From the NCBI GenBank assembly GCA_017471045.1, contig JAFUWZ010000016.1:1-52360 (forward strand): DNA of 52,360 bases. The letters run 5' to 3'. The notes beneath the pieces are model-generated. The model did no database searches, had not been told where the DNA came from, and saw nothing but the letters and a program-made list of their open reading frames with translations. The number at the start of each line of letters is the position of its first letter. The first letter of the stretch is position 1. Position numbers and translations under genes: made by a program. This document shows, piece after piece, positions 1-12,585 of this stretch. This DNA is from Bacteroidales bacterium. Its GTDB lineage: Bacteria; Bacteroidota; Bacteroidia; Bacteroidales; UBA932.

Positions 1-88
1 CTGCCGTTCTTTGGAAGCCCGACGTCAAGGATGACGCCGGGCTTCTTCGTATCCGGACCTGTACGGTCCGGATACCAAAGCACGGCAG
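1..88. other. Multi-branched inverted-repeat element
   Basis: Nested inverted repeats cover the first 88 bases. An outer arm pairs 1-7 (CTGCCGT) with 82-88 (ACGGCAG), and 10-14 (TTTGG) pairs with 75-79. Inside are two hairpins: 14-27 with 32-45 (13 of 14 pairs, 4-base loop) and a perfect 11-bp stem, 49-59 with 65-75, around a 5-base loop. The fold resembles a three-way junction or a REP/MITE-like palindromic unit. No poly-T run follows, so it is not a classical terminator. The window edge may cut the element. Pairing is seen directly; function is unknown. Confidence 0.45.
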
Positions 89-108
89 CTGCCTGAGGCC
101 ACCATTGA

Positions 109-128
109 TTGGGGAGGGAACTCCCCAA
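109..128 (-). terminator. Hairpin downstream of the GH31 gene
   Basis: A perfect 8-bp stem, TTGGGGAG (109-116) with CTCCCCAA (121-128), closes a four-base loop. It lies about 57 bases beyond the stop of the leftward GH31 gene, where a terminator would be expected. A second GC-rich hairpin (180-185 with 190-195) overlaps that stop codon. Neither has a strong T-run, so the terminator role is inferred from position and stem stability. Confidence 0.35.
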
Positions 129-184
129 ACCCCTCCGGTCGCTGCGCTCCGATGTCTGAAAAACGAAAGAGAACGGCTGCCGGC

Positions 185-2239
185 CTATCGGCCGGGCTGT
201 CCGGAGGGGATGCGGATGGTCTTGCCGGAGGTGTATTGCTTGGATTGGAAGCGGATCCGCGCCCGTTTGGCATCCCAGTGGATCTGATTCTCCTTCAACT
301 GGGCCGGATAGCCTCCGTCATCCTCATAGACGGCGGTCGGGCGCGGATCGTCTCCGTAAACCCGGAAATCCAGGATCCGGCTGTCGGGATCTTCCGTGCT
401 GAGGGTCGCATGGGCCAGCGGCAGGATCGCACCCTCCTTGACGTAGAGGGGCATCCGGTCCAGGGGGAACGACAAGGTCAGCGCCTGGCCGCCCTCGATC
501 CGCTCACCCGTGAAGAAGTCATACCAGGTTCCTGCGGGGAAGTAGATTGTCTTCGTGCCCTTGCTTGTCGCCGTGAGCGGGGCGACCATCAGTTCGTCTC
601 CCATCATGTACTGTCCGGCGATGTCCTTCACGGCGGCCGTTTCGTCCGGGAAGTCCATGACCAAAGCCCGGAAAGGAGGGATCCCCGTCTCATGGTATTT
701 GACGAAGGCGGCGTGCAGATAAGGGATCAATGTCATCCTGAATTCCAGCCACTTCCGGCACGCGTCGGTCATTTCGGGGCTGCCGGGATCCACGATATGC
801 CGCTTGCTTTTCTCGCGGTTCATCTGCTTCCAGGGCGGCATCTGCAGGTACCATGCGTTGACCATCGCCAGGGGGGAGCACATCACCGCCTGGAAGCGTC
901 GCAGGAAGTCTTCTTCACCGTTGGCGTCCCTCACTTCCGGCGTCCAGAGCAAGCCGCAGAAGCCGCTCTGTGCCACGGCATTGATAAATACCTGGCTGTC
1001 GTAGAGGTCGCTGTACAGGACGCAGGGAAGCGGAGCGGCCATCGCGCCGGAGCTCCGGACGAGGTGATAGCCGCGCACGCCGCGCTCCCGGTAGAGCTCG
1101 TCGATGGTCTGCTGGATGGCCAGGCCGAACAGGCTGTGCATCTGTTCGCCGTCGGCGCCGGAAGGGAATGAGGCGATCTCGGGGAAGCACCAGTTGCCGG
1201 TGAAGTCGGAGTTGTCACACTCATCCAGTTTGAAGCCGGACACGCCGATCCCGGTCGTGGCTTGCGCATGCCAGCCCTTGAAGATTTCCCGGGCCTCGGG
1301 CAGGGTCAGGTCCGGGACCAGCCCGTTCCAGACGCGGTAGTCTCCGGAGTAGGGTTTCAGCGCATCGTGGATGGGGGCGCTGGGATGGACATAGGCGTGC
1401 ATCCACAGGTTGGTCCGGATCCCCTGCTCGCGCAGCGTTCCGATCATCGCCGCCGGATCCGGGAACGTGCCCCGCCATACGTAAGAACAGGAATAGGAGG
1501 CCGTCTGCCAGTGCGGCTCCAGGCCGATCACGTCGCAGGGGAGCCGGTTGGCGCGGAAATCCTCGGCCAGGGCGAGGATCTGTTCCTGGGTGAAGTCCGT
1601 CTCTCCCCGGTACCAGAATCCCAGCCCCCAGCGCGGGACCAGCGTTCCGCCTCCGGCGAAGAGATTGTATCGGGCGACGGCTTCTTTCATCGTGGGACCG
1701 GCAAAGACATAGACGTCCACCCCTTCGCTTCTCGGGATCTCAACCTTCACCGCGTCGGAGGCCGCTCCCTCGGGCCGCTTGCTTCCGAGATAGAAGGTCA
1801 TGTACCGGGCGTTGTCGATCAGGACTCCATAACCGGCCGAACTGACGTAGAACGGGACGGGCGCGTGGGAGTCGCCCGTGTCCACGCGCGGGTCGGCGTT
1901 GACGCGGAGCATCTTCTTCTTGCCGCGCTGCTGGAAGGACTGCAGCTGGAGTCCCAGGCCGTAGAGCAGTTCGTCGTTTTTCAGGGGAAGGGTCAGCAGG
2001 ACGCCCCGCCGCCCGAATTCCGCCTGGGGGATCACCGGACAGGCTCCGTCGCTTCCCAGGGCCGCGATCGCCTCCTGCCGGGGTGGCGCGTCATGGATGG
2101 ATACGGGGGTGATGCTATCGGGCGTGCCGAAAGTAAACTTCCAGATGCCCGGAAGGATCTCCGTCCCGCCGGGAGTTTGTGCGGCCAGACCGGAGATGGC
2201 GATCCACATCAGGGCTGCCAGGGTTAGTAATTTCTTCAT
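185..2239 (-). CDS. Secreted glycoside hydrolase family 31 (alpha-glucosidase/alpha-xylosidase-like)
   Basis: A 684-residue protein with an N-terminal signal peptide (MKKLLTLAALMW..GLAAQ), so probably periplasmic or surface-exposed. The architecture is GH31: an N-terminal beta-sandwich (about 25-200), a TIM barrel (about 205-530) starting near PRWGLGFWYRGE, and C-terminal beta domains with the typical YFPAGTWYDFFTGERI segment near 570. The segment GFKLDECDN places the predicted catalytic nucleophile at Asp339. A later SDLYDSQ segment is a candidate for the acid/base. GH31 enzymes release alpha-linked glucose or xylose from oligosaccharides; the substrate cannot be read from sequence. The gene stands alone, divergent from the gene at 2421, with a TATCTTTG box upstream. 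Family assignment is firm and specificity open. Confidence 0.88.
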   Translation of the reverse strand: MKKLLTLAALMWIAISGLAAQTPGGTEILPGIWKFTFGTPDSITPVSIHDAPPRQEAIAALGSDGACPVIPQAEFGRRGVLLTLPLKNDELLYGLGLQLQSFQQRGKKKMLRVNADPRVDTGDSHAPVPFYVSSAGYGVLIDNARYMTFYLGSKRPEGAASDAVKVEIPRSEGVDVYVFAGPTMKEAVARYNLFAGGGTLVPRWGLGFWYRGETDFTQEQILALAEDFRANRLPCDVIGLEPHWQTASYSCSYVWRGTFPDPAAMIGTLREQGIRTNLWMHAYVHPSAPIHDALKPYSGDYRVWNGLVPDLTLPEAREIFKGWHAQATTGIGVSGFKLDECDNSDFTGNWCFPEIASFPSGADGEQMHSLFGLAIQQTIDELYRERGVRGYHLVRSSGAMAAPLPCVLYSDLYDSQVFINAVAQSGFCGLLWTPEVRDANGEEDFLRRFQAVMCSPLAMVNAWYLQMPPWKQMNREKSKRHIVDPGSPEMTDACRKWLEFRMTLIPYLHAAFVKYHETGIPPFRALVMDFPDETAAVKDIAGQYMMGDELMVAPLTATSKGTKTIYFPAGTWYDFFTGERIEGGQALTLSFPLDRMPLYVKEGAILPLAHATLSTEDPDSRILDFRVYGDDPRPTAVYEDDGGYPAQLKENQIHWDAKRARIRFQSKQYTSGKTIRIPSGQPGR

Positions 2240-2267
2240 TTCGGATCAGAACTTGAAAATGCGAAAC

Positions 2268-2275
2268 CAAAGATA
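2268..2275 (-). promoter_or_regulatory. -7 promoter box of the GH31 gene
   Basis: Read leftwards this is TATCTTTG, matching the Bacteroidetes -7 consensus TAnnTTTG, 28 bases upstream of the GH31 start at 2239. No TTTG -33 element is seen at the usual 19-21 base distance. Confidence 0.5.
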
Positions 2276-2342
2276 AGACAATAAATCCACATTATCGAGC
2301 CGGGTGCGTTTCGTATTTTTAGGGAAAAATGGGCTTATTGGA

Positions 2343-2382
2343 GGAAAATGGCTACATTTGAAAAGGAAAATGGTTACATTTG
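2343..2382 (+). promoter_or_regulatory. Tandem 18-bp repeat carrying two -7 boxes
   Basis: GGAAAATGGCTACATTTG (2343-2360) is repeated as GGAAAATGGTTACATTTG (2365-2382), 17 of 18 identical with a 22-base period. Each copy ends in TACATTTG, a perfect TAnnTTTG -7 box (2353-2360 and 2375-2382). It lies just upstream of the gene at 2421, which leads the ATP synthase operon, so it probably provides overlapping start sites for that operon. The period of 22 places the two starts on nearly the same helix face. Confidence 0.55.
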
Positions 2383-2420
2383 CTTAACTTGAACAAAGTG
2401 TCATCTAATCGCATGAGGCC

Positions 2421-5388
<2,968 letters not shown>

Positions 5389-5407
5389 CGGGAAAAACGC
5401 TTGGGCC

Positions 5408-5647
5408 ATGCGGATCGAACTGAAAGTACTCTCTCCCGAACGGGAACTGCTCTCCTGCCAGGTGGAGCAGGTGGAACTGCCCGGCATGCTCGGGCGTTTC
5501 GTGGTGCAGGAGAACCATGCGCCCATCCTTTCCGCCCTGTCGGCTGGCGTAATCCGCTACCGGATCGACGGGACGGACCGGGATCTGCCCGTCTCCTCCG
5601 GATTCGTCAAGGTAAAAGACAATGTCGTGACAGCATGCGTGGAATGA
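5408..5647 (+). CDS. atpC: ATP synthase F1 subunit epsilon (short form)
   Basis: A 79-residue protein, MRIELKVLSPER... It contains the beta-sandwich domain with the diagnostic LPGMLGRFVVQENHAPILSAL segment, which matches the conserved 'G..G..GVL..HAP' region of epsilon. The C-terminal two-helix inhibitory domain is absent, as is usual in this phylum. An open frame extends upstream into atpD, but the ATG at 5408 gives the proper N-terminus. Its TGA stop (5645-5647) overlaps the ATG of atpB, implying translational coupling. Confidence 0.93.
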   Translation: MRIELKVLSPERELLSCQVEQVELPGMLGRFVVQENHAPILSALSAGVIRYRIDGTDRDLPVSSGFVKVKDNVVTACVE

Positions 5648-6708
5648 TGAAGTGTTGGCAACTGATCGGATTGGGGCTGCTCTTGCTGCTGCTTCCGCTC
5701 TCCCTCGGAGCGCAGGAAACCCCGGACGACGAGGTGGACCTGGATATCCAGGAGTACCTTTTCGGCCATGTGGGCGACGCCTATGAGTGGCACATCACGA
5801 CCGTGAACGGCCACCCCGTCAGCATTCCGCTGCCGGTCATCGTACGCAGCCGGACCACGGGCTGGCACTGTTTCAGCTCCCGCCATCTGGAGGAGGGAAG
5901 CTACGAAGGTTTCTTCATCTCCACTTCTGAGAAATATGACGGCAAGATCGTGGAGCGGGACGCTTCCGGCGCGGAGGTGCGTCCCCTGGACCTCTCCATC
6001 ACCAAGAATGTCCTGGGCCTGATGGTCAACAGCCTGGTGCTGGTGCTCCTGATCCTGCTGGCGGCCCGCTGGTACCGGCGTCATGATGCCGTGGAGGAAG
6101 CCCCCAAGGGCTTTGCAGGCCTGGTGGAGATGCTGGTCACCATGGTCGAGGACGACATCATCAAGGAGTGCGTCGGCAAGGACTACAAGCGCTACTCGCC
6201 CTACCTGCTGACTGCTTTCTTTTTCATCTTCATCAACAACCTGATGGGGATCGTACCCATCTTCCCGGGCGGGGCCAACGTCACGGGCAACATCGCGGTC
6301 ACCCTCGTGCTGGCCGTCTGCACCTTCCTGGCCGTCAATCTTTTCGGCAACAAGCATTACTGGAAGGACATCCTCTGGCCCGACGTGCCGACCTGGCTCA
6401 AGGTCCCTGTCCCGCTGATGCCCGTGATCGAGATCATCGGCATGTTCACCAAGCCTTTCTCGCTGATGGTCCGGCTCTTTGCCAATATCCTGGCGGGCCA
6501 TTGCATGATCCTGGGCGTGATCGCGGTGATCTTCCTGACCGCCAATATGAGCGTGGGACTCAACGCCGGCATGGGCGTCGTGGCCATCCTGCTGGGCGTG
6601 TTCATGGATTTATTGGAACTGCTCGTGGCCTTCATCCAGGCCTACGTATTTACGATGCTCTCGGCCGTCTTTATCGGGATGTCGCGCCAGGAGCCGGAAA
6701 CCGAATAA
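5644..6708 (+). CDS. atpB: ATP synthase Fo subunit a with N-terminal secreted extension
   Basis: About 354 residues. It begins with a signal-like segment (WQLIGLGLLLLLLPLSLGAQ) and an extracytoplasmic domain of about 110 residues, then the multi-helix a subunit. The motif PFSLMVRLFANILAGH contains the essential stator arginine that faces the c-ring. The N-terminal extension is normal in Bacteroidetes AtpB. ATGs at 5644 and 5647 are both possible; 5644 overlaps the atpC stop as ATGA. A longer upstream open frame out of phase with atpC is not credible as protein. Confidence 0.94.
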   Translation: MMKCWQLIGLGLLLLLLPLSLGAQETPDDEVDLDIQEYLFGHVGDAYEWHITTVNGHPVSIPLPVIVRSRTTGWHCFSSRHLEEGSYEGFFISTSEKYDGKIVERDASGAEVRPLDLSITKNVLGLMVNSLVLVLLILLAARWYRRHDAVEEAPKGFAGLVEMLVTMVEDDIIKECVGKDYKRYSPYLLTAFFFIFINNLMGIVPIFPGGANVTGNIAVTLVLAVCTFLAVNLFGNKHYWKDILWPDVPTWLKVPVPLMPVIEIIGMFTKPFSLMVRLFANILAGHCMILGVIAVIFLTANMSVGLNAGMGVVAILLGVFMDLLELLVAFIQAYVFTMLSAVFIGMSRQEPETE

Positions 6709-6733
6709 TTCATAAACTTAAAATCTTGATATT

Positions 6734-6982
6734 ATGTTACTCTTTACGATTCTTCAGGCTGTCGCCGGTGCGGCGCTCGGAAAAGTTGGTGCCGCCCTCG
6801 GTGCGGGTATCGCCGCGCTCGCGGCCGCATTCGGTATCGGCAAGATCGGCAAGGCCGCCCTTGAAGCGGGCGCCCGCCAGCCCGAGCAGGCCAGCCACTA
6901 TCGCCTGACCGCCATCATCGTGGCTGCCCTGGTCGAGGGCGCCTGCCTGTTTGCCATTGTGGTCTGTCTGATCGCGAAGTAA
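6734..6982 (+). CDS. atpE: ATP synthase Fo subunit c
   Basis: An 82-residue proteolipid with two transmembrane helices joined by the polar loop ARQPE, the contact with F1. The ion-binding carboxylate is the Glu in VAALVEGACLF of helix 2. The helix-1 position that holds the Na+-ligand Gln in sodium-type rings (GQG before ARQPE) is Ile in this protein (FGIGKIGKAA), and Glu is followed by Gly rather than Ser/Thr. Proton coupling is therefore inferred. It lies between atpB and atpF with 25- and 3-base gaps. Confidence 0.96.
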   Translation: MLLFTILQAVAGAALGKVGAALGAGIAALAAAFGIGKIGKAALEAGARQPEQASHYRLTAIIVAALVEGACLFAIVVCLIAK

Positions 6983-6985
6983 GCC

Positions 6986-7489
6986 ATGTCCCTGATCACT
7001 CCTGACTTCGGCCTGCTCGTGTGGATGACGCTGATTTTCGGCATCGTCTTCTTCGTGCTGGCCAAGTGGGGCTTCCCGATGATCACCGGGATGGTGGACC
7101 AGCGCAGCGAGCGGATCAACGCGAGCATCGCCCAGGCGCGGGAGGCCGAGAAGCAGTTCGCCGAAATGGCGGACCGCCAGACTGCCCTGATTGAGGAGAC
7201 CCGCCGCGAGCAGGCGCGGATCCTCAAGGAGGCCGCCGATGCCCGTGACAAACTGGTCGCGGACGCGAAGGAGCAGGCCCGGGAAGAGGCATCCAAACTC
7301 ATCCAGCAGGCCCGTACCCAGATCGCCGCGGAGAAGGAGAGCGCCTTGCGCGACGTCCGGGCCGAGGTCGCGAACCTCTCGGTCGAAGTGGCGGAGAAGG
7401 TGCTCCGCGAAAAGCTCTCCACCGAAGACGCCCAGCTCAAGCTGATCGACAAGCTGGTCGGCGAGATCAACGTCCCGAAGCCGAATTGA
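6986..7489 (+). CDS. atpF: ATP synthase Fo subunit b
   Basis: A 167-residue peripheral-stalk subunit. A single N-terminal membrane helix (about residues 9-28, LLVWMTLIFGIVFFVLAKW) is followed by a long, highly charged Ala-rich coiled coil (about 40-160) with the typical ARE/AEK/EAR periodicity. It dimerises and binds subunit delta, encoded one base downstream. Length and layout are standard. Confidence 0.95.
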   Translation: MSLITPDFGLLVWMTLIFGIVFFVLAKWGFPMITGMVDQRSERINASIAQAREAEKQFAEMADRQTALIEETRREQARILKEAADARDKLVADAKEQAREEASKLIQQARTQIAAEKESALRDVRAEVANLSVEVAEKVLREKLSTEDAQLKLIDKLVGEINVPKPN

Positions 7490-7490
7490 C

Positions 7491-7967
7491 ATGGATACCG
7501 GAGTCATCTCCAGGCGTTATGCCCTGGCCCTGCTGAAGTACGTGGCGGAAACCGGTCGCGGTGAGGAGGTCTATGCCCAGGTCAAGGCCCTGCTCTCCGA
7601 CCCTGATGCGGCGCCCCGTCCCCTCTGCGAGGACCTGGAGCGCTTCGTTTCCCTGCTGATGAAAAATGGCCGGATGCCGTACGTGAAGCTGATCTTCCAC
7701 AGTTTCGTGCGCCTTTATGACGCGCGCAATGGGATCCACGTCGCCCGTCTCAAGACTGCCGTGGACAGTCCGGCCCTGCAGGAAAAACTCCGCGCCTATC
7801 TCAGTGCGCAGATCGGCGGCCGCGTGGAGTTCGAGAGCGAGGTGGACCCTTCGCTGATCGGTGGATTTGTCCTGGAAGTGGATGACAGCCGGCTTGACGC
7901 CAGCGTGTCTCGCCAGTTGGATGACATCCGGCGCCAGTTTATAGAAAAGAACAAACGAATCGTGTAG
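7491..7967 (+). CDS. atpH: ATP synthase F1 subunit delta
   Basis: A 158-residue protein beginning [18 protein letters not shown], the usual delta N-terminus (xxRYAxALxxxA). The C-terminal part contains [23 protein letters not shown], matching the conserved 'IGGFvv.v.d..iD.Sv' strand. It is slightly shorter than typical delta (about 175-180). It links the b stalk to the alpha subunits. One base separates it from atpF and five from atpA. Confidence 0.94.
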   Translation: MDTGVISRRYALALLKYVAETGRGEEVYAQVKALLSDPDAAPRPLCEDLERFVSLLMKNGRMPYVKLIFHSFVRLYDARNGIHVARLKTAVDSPALQEKLRAYLSAQIGGRVEFESEVDPSLIGGFVLEVDDSRLDASVSRQLDDIRRQFIEKNKRIV

Positions 7968-7972
7968 CACAC

Positions 7973-9550
<1,578 letters not shown>

Positions 9551-9561
9551 ACCCCGACGCT

Positions 9562-10419
9562 ATGGCTTCGCTCAAGGAAATCAAGGGACGGATCCAGTCC
9601 GTCAAGAGTACGCTCAAGATCACCTCCGCGATGAAGATGGTCGCTTCGGCCAAGCTCCACAAGGCGCAGGCGGCGATCGAGGGCATGCTGCCCTACGAGC
9701 AGTCCTTGCAGCGGACGCTGGACGAACTCCTCAAGCATGTCCGCCCCGACGGGCGCTATGCCGATGAACGGCCGCTTGGCCACGTCACCCTGGTCTGCCT
9801 CTCGTCCAACTCTTCGCTCTGCGGCAGCTTCAACGCCAACATCATCCGGGAAGTGCGGGGCCGGATCGCCTCCCTCCGTGCGGAAGGCGTGGAAGAGATT
9901 ACCGTCCTGCCGGTCGGCCGCAAGGTGGCCGAAGCCCTGCGCAAGGACGGATTCCTTGTGTCCTCCGACCATGCGGCGCTCTCCGCCAGGCCCTCCTACG
10001 AGGGCGCTGCCGAGCTGTCCGACCGGCTGGTCGGGGACTTCCTGGAGGGCCGGACTGACCGCGTGGAGATCCTTTACAACCATTTCGTCAGCACGGCGGT
10101 CCTCCGCCCGGTCCGCGAGATCTATCTTCCCCTTGCGGCCGTCCCTTCCGGGGAAGGGGAATCCTTCGACGAGTACATCATCGAGCCGGACAAGGAGGCG
10201 CTGCTCGAAGCCCTGCTCCCCAAGATTCTCAAGCTCAAGATCTACACGGTTCTGCTGGATGCTTCCGCTGCCGAACACGCTGCCCGCACCGTGGCGATGC
10301 AGACGGCTTCCGACAACGCCGAGGACCTGCTCCAGGAACTCTCCCTCGAGTACAACAAGTCCCGTCAGGCCAAGATCACGGCCGAGATCCTCGACCTCGC
10401 CGGCGGGGCGCAGCAATAG
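9562..10419 (+). CDS. atpG: ATP synthase F1 subunit gamma
   Basis: The central rotor shaft, 285 residues. The N-terminal coiled coil LKEIKGRIQSVKSTLKITSAMKMVASAKLHKAQ and the C-terminal helix (LLQELSLEYNKSRQAKITAEILDLAGGA) are the two conserved ends of gamma. The middle Rossmann-like domain carries LSSNSSLCGSFN. It is the last gene of the operon; a strong terminator hairpin starts 20 bases after the stop. Confidence 0.97.
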   Translation: MASLKEIKGRIQSVKSTLKITSAMKMVASAKLHKAQAAIEGMLPYEQSLQRTLDELLKHVRPDGRYADERPLGHVTLVCLSSNSSLCGSFNANIIREVRGRIASLRAEGVEEITVLPVGRKVAEALRKDGFLVSSDHAALSARPSYEGAAELSDRLVGDFLEGRTDRVEILYNHFVSTAVLRPVREIYLPLAAVPSGEGESFDEYIIEPDKEALLEALLPKILKLKIYTVLLDASAAEHAARTVAMQTASDNAEDLLQELSLEYNKSRQAKITAEILDLAGGAQQ

Positions 10420-10438
10420 TTTTCACCAGACCGTAAAA

Positions 10439-10469
10439 AAAGGGGTCGGCACGCAAGGCCGGCCCCTTT
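10439..10469. terminator. Bidirectional terminator between atpG and the left SusC/D operon
   Basis: AAAGGGGTCGGC (10439-10450) pairs with GCCGGCCCCTTT (10458-10469) over 12 positions with one G-U, around a 7-base loop. The A-run on the left and T-run on the right flank the stem, so it can stop transcripts from both sides. It lies between two convergent operons. Confidence 0.85.
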
Positions 10470-10489
10470 CTCAATTATTGTCAGGTTCA

Positions 10490-11125
10490 TTACCAGAGAT
10501 AGTTGTCGCAGAAGTTCATATAGGCTGCCATATCTTCTGGCCAACCGGTTTTCTTCATGCCGACAAAATGAACTGTCTCCTGGGAACCGTCGTCCATGAC
10601 TAGCGTGTAGTCAAACTCCAGGGAATCAGCCTTGTAACCGGAAGCGGTGTTGATGCCGTCGGTAACGACCTTACCACTGATAGAGGCGGATACGGAGTGT
10701 TTTCCACGCCAGGCACCATAAGTCGTATAGGCTCCATAGTTGCCATAAAGGCCTTCGATATAAGGATTCCAGGCTTTGTCCGGTTCTTCGGCGGCGACAT
10801 TGTCCGCTTTGAAAGTCTGCGCTTTGATATCCACGCTGACAGGGAACTGAACGGCGAATAAGCGCTGCCAGTTACGGCCGTAGGTATCCATGTCAATGAC
10901 TGTGACCCAAGCACGGTCTGACTCATCATTCGTCGTGTTGGTGATCTGTACGGCATACACGGACAAGGTGTCCGTCGCATCCGACGGATTGAGCGCGAAT
11001 CCGACAAATTTTCCGTCAATCTGATGGATGGCTGACATCTCAGGTTCTCCAACCTTGTAGGTCTCACAGGAGAACAAGCTGCACAGCATTGCCGCAAAGG
11101 CGAAAAGGGTAACTATTTTTTTCAT
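10490..11125 (-). CDS. Surface lipoprotein, third gene of a SusC/D operon (lipid-binding-like)
   Basis: A 211-residue protein starting MKKIVTLFAFAAMLCSLFSC; the lipobox SLFSC makes Cys20 the likely lipidated residue. The start at 11125 is chosen because the signal peptide begins there; an upstream in-frame ATG would add 11 unsuitable residues. The mature part has the look of the Bacteroidetes 'lipid-binding putative hydrolase' family (PF12888) that often follows SusC/SusD pairs, for example in the opening ETYKVGEPEMSAIHQIDGKFVGFA; this match is from memory and moderate. It lies 17 bases downstream of the SusD-like gene and ends the operon. It probably assists ligand capture at the cell surface. 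Confidence 0.7.
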   Translation of the reverse strand: MKKIVTLFAFAAMLCSLFSCETYKVGEPEMSAIHQIDGKFVGFALNPSDATDTLSVYAVQITNTTNDESDRAWVTVIDMDTYGRNWQRLFAVQFPVSVDIKAQTFKADNVAAEEPDKAWNPYIEGLYGNYGAYTTYGAWRGKHSVSASISGKVVTDGINTASGYKADSLEFDYTLVMDDGSQETVHFVGMKKTGWPEDMAAYMNFCDNYLW

Positions 11126-11142
11126 ATCTGTTGTCTCCTTTT

Positions 11143-12567
11143 TTACTTGTGCCACCACATCTTTACATTCACCTCGACCGGAGTCGGAGAATTGGGGTTG
11201 TAGTCAGCGGAAGTCTTGGAATAAATGAAGCGGACCGGATAACCGGAAGTCAGGACACCGTGGTAGTCGGTGATTGTCTTGCCACGGGTCGGGTAACCGG
11301 TACGGTTGAGATCGAACCAGGACTCGATCGGCATGGAGCGGACATTGGACGCCCACTTCTGGTTGATGATCTGCTCGACCATCGTCTCGACGGGACCCGC
11401 TTCGAAAGCGTACGGACCCGCCAGGAGTGCAGCGACATCCTCAGCCTTGATCACGATGGAACTGTTGGAGGTGACGCGGTCGAAAGCGGCCTCTATGGCA
11501 GCCTCATAGGTTTCCTGCGCCTTGGCAGCATTGTTCAGGCGGGCATAAGCCTCAGCCTGCAGGAAAAGCGCTTCATCTACCGTGCTGAAGAACACGGGAT
11601 CCGTTGCCCCCAAAGCCAGGCGGCTGGTTTCGGTAGGATCACCGACCAGGCCATATTCCGTACCGGCAACGCCGGAAGCGGGATTGTTGTCATAGTAGTA
11701 GCCCAGACGGGGGTCGTTCTTATCCAGCACATTGAAGATGTCGCTGCAGCAACGGATGTTGTTGGTCGTGTTGAGCTGACGGCGGTCACTCTCATACAGC
11801 GGTGAAGACTTGTCGGAGGCATCCGAGAAATTGTCAAAGGCAGCATCCTTCTCCAGGAAGTTGCCCTCGGCAAGCAAGGACTGGATTTTGGACTTGTTGG
11901 CGTCGAAATCCCGCATCAAGACCTTCAAGTAGAGGGTGTTGACAAACTGGAACCAAGCATCGGTATCGCCCTTGAAGATCATGTCGCTGGAGACGGTGGT
12001 ATTGACGATCTCGTCATCGGCAGCCGTCTCGGCATTGATGGAGCGGATGTCTTCGAGGAGACGGACGATCGTGGCTTGGATGTCCTTGCCGGAGTCGAAA
12101 TGAGGGGTCTGGCTGGGAGTGACATAACCTTCGGAATAAGCGACCTCGTCATACAGACTGGTCAACAGGTAGAGACTGTAGGCCAGCGTGGCCTTGGCCT
12201 CCAGGGAGAAATTGGTGGCGTTCTCCGTTTCTTCCGCCTTGTCGATGACCTCGTGGAGGGTCGGGAGTACGCGGGAATAGAAATAAGACCAGGGCCCCGT
12301 GAACGTAGAGTTGGTCACATCGTTGGTCATGATGGTGTAGTACTGGTTGGTCGTGCTGCACTGGACTACGTACTGAGACCAGAAATAGCCGTACAGGGAC
12401 AGGTCATAACCGACCTTGGCGGCCATGTTGAGCTGAGCGGAGGGGAGCAGGAGCTTGATGTCCGCATCAGAGACATAATTCGGATTCGTGTTGATATCCA
12501 GCCACTTCTGGCAACCGGTTGCTACAAGCGCCAGGGAAGCGACGGCAATAATGAAAAATCTTTTCAT
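11143..12567 (-). CDS. SusD/RagB-like nutrient-binding outer-membrane lipoprotein (left operon)
   Basis: A 474-residue protein. The signal ends in the lipobox LVATGC, followed by the sequence QKWLDINTNPNYVSDAD, a hallmark of the SusD-like 2 branch (PF12771). SusD proteins form the lid over the SusC barrel and bind the incoming glycan or peptide at the surface. The start is set by a strong Shine-Dalgarno sequence, AAGGAGG (12575-12581 on the minus strand), 7 bases upstream of the ATG at 12567 and only 1 base from an alternative ATG at 12573. It lies 18 bases after the SusC gene. Confidence 0.92.
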   Translation of the reverse strand: MKRFFIIAVASLALVATGCQKWLDINTNPNYVSDADIKLLLPSAQLNMAAKVGYDLSLYGYFWSQYVVQCSTTNQYYTIMTNDVTNSTFTGPWSYFYSRVLPTLHEVIDKAEETENATNFSLEAKATLAYSLYLLTSLYDEVAYSEGYVTPSQTPHFDSGKDIQATIVRLLEDIRSINAETAADDEIVNTTVSSDMIFKGDTDAWFQFVNTLYLKVLMRDFDANKSKIQSLLAEGNFLEKDAAFDNFSDASDKSSPLYESDRRQLNTTNNIRCCSDIFNVLDKNDPRLGYYYDNNPASGVAGTEYGLVGDPTETSRLALGATDPVFFSTVDEALFLQAEAYARLNNAAKAQETYEAAIEAAFDRVTSNSSIVIKAEDVAALLAGPYAFEAGPVETMVEQIINQKWASNVRSMPIESWFDLNRTGYPTRGKTITDYHGVLTSGYPVRFIYSKTSADYNPNSPTPVEVNVKMWWHK

Positions 12568-12574
12568 GATCATT

Positions 12575-12581
12575 CCTCCTT
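12575..12581 (-). promoter_or_regulatory. Strong Shine-Dalgarno site that decides the SusD start
   Basis: Read leftwards this is AAGGAGG. Strong Shine-Dalgarno sites are uncommon in Bacteroidetes. The spacing favours the ATG at 12567 over that at 12573. Confidence 0.55.
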
Positions 12582-12585
12582 AAAT

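Noticed and set aside
152-1171. Rightward open frame opposite the GH31 gene
   Set aside because: Antisense shadow of a clear GH31 coding sequence.
5401-5643. Long upstream extension of AtpB overlapping atpC
   Set aside because: The extension is an out-of-phase reading of atpC; the ATG at 5644 gives the signal peptide and the usual ATGA overlap.
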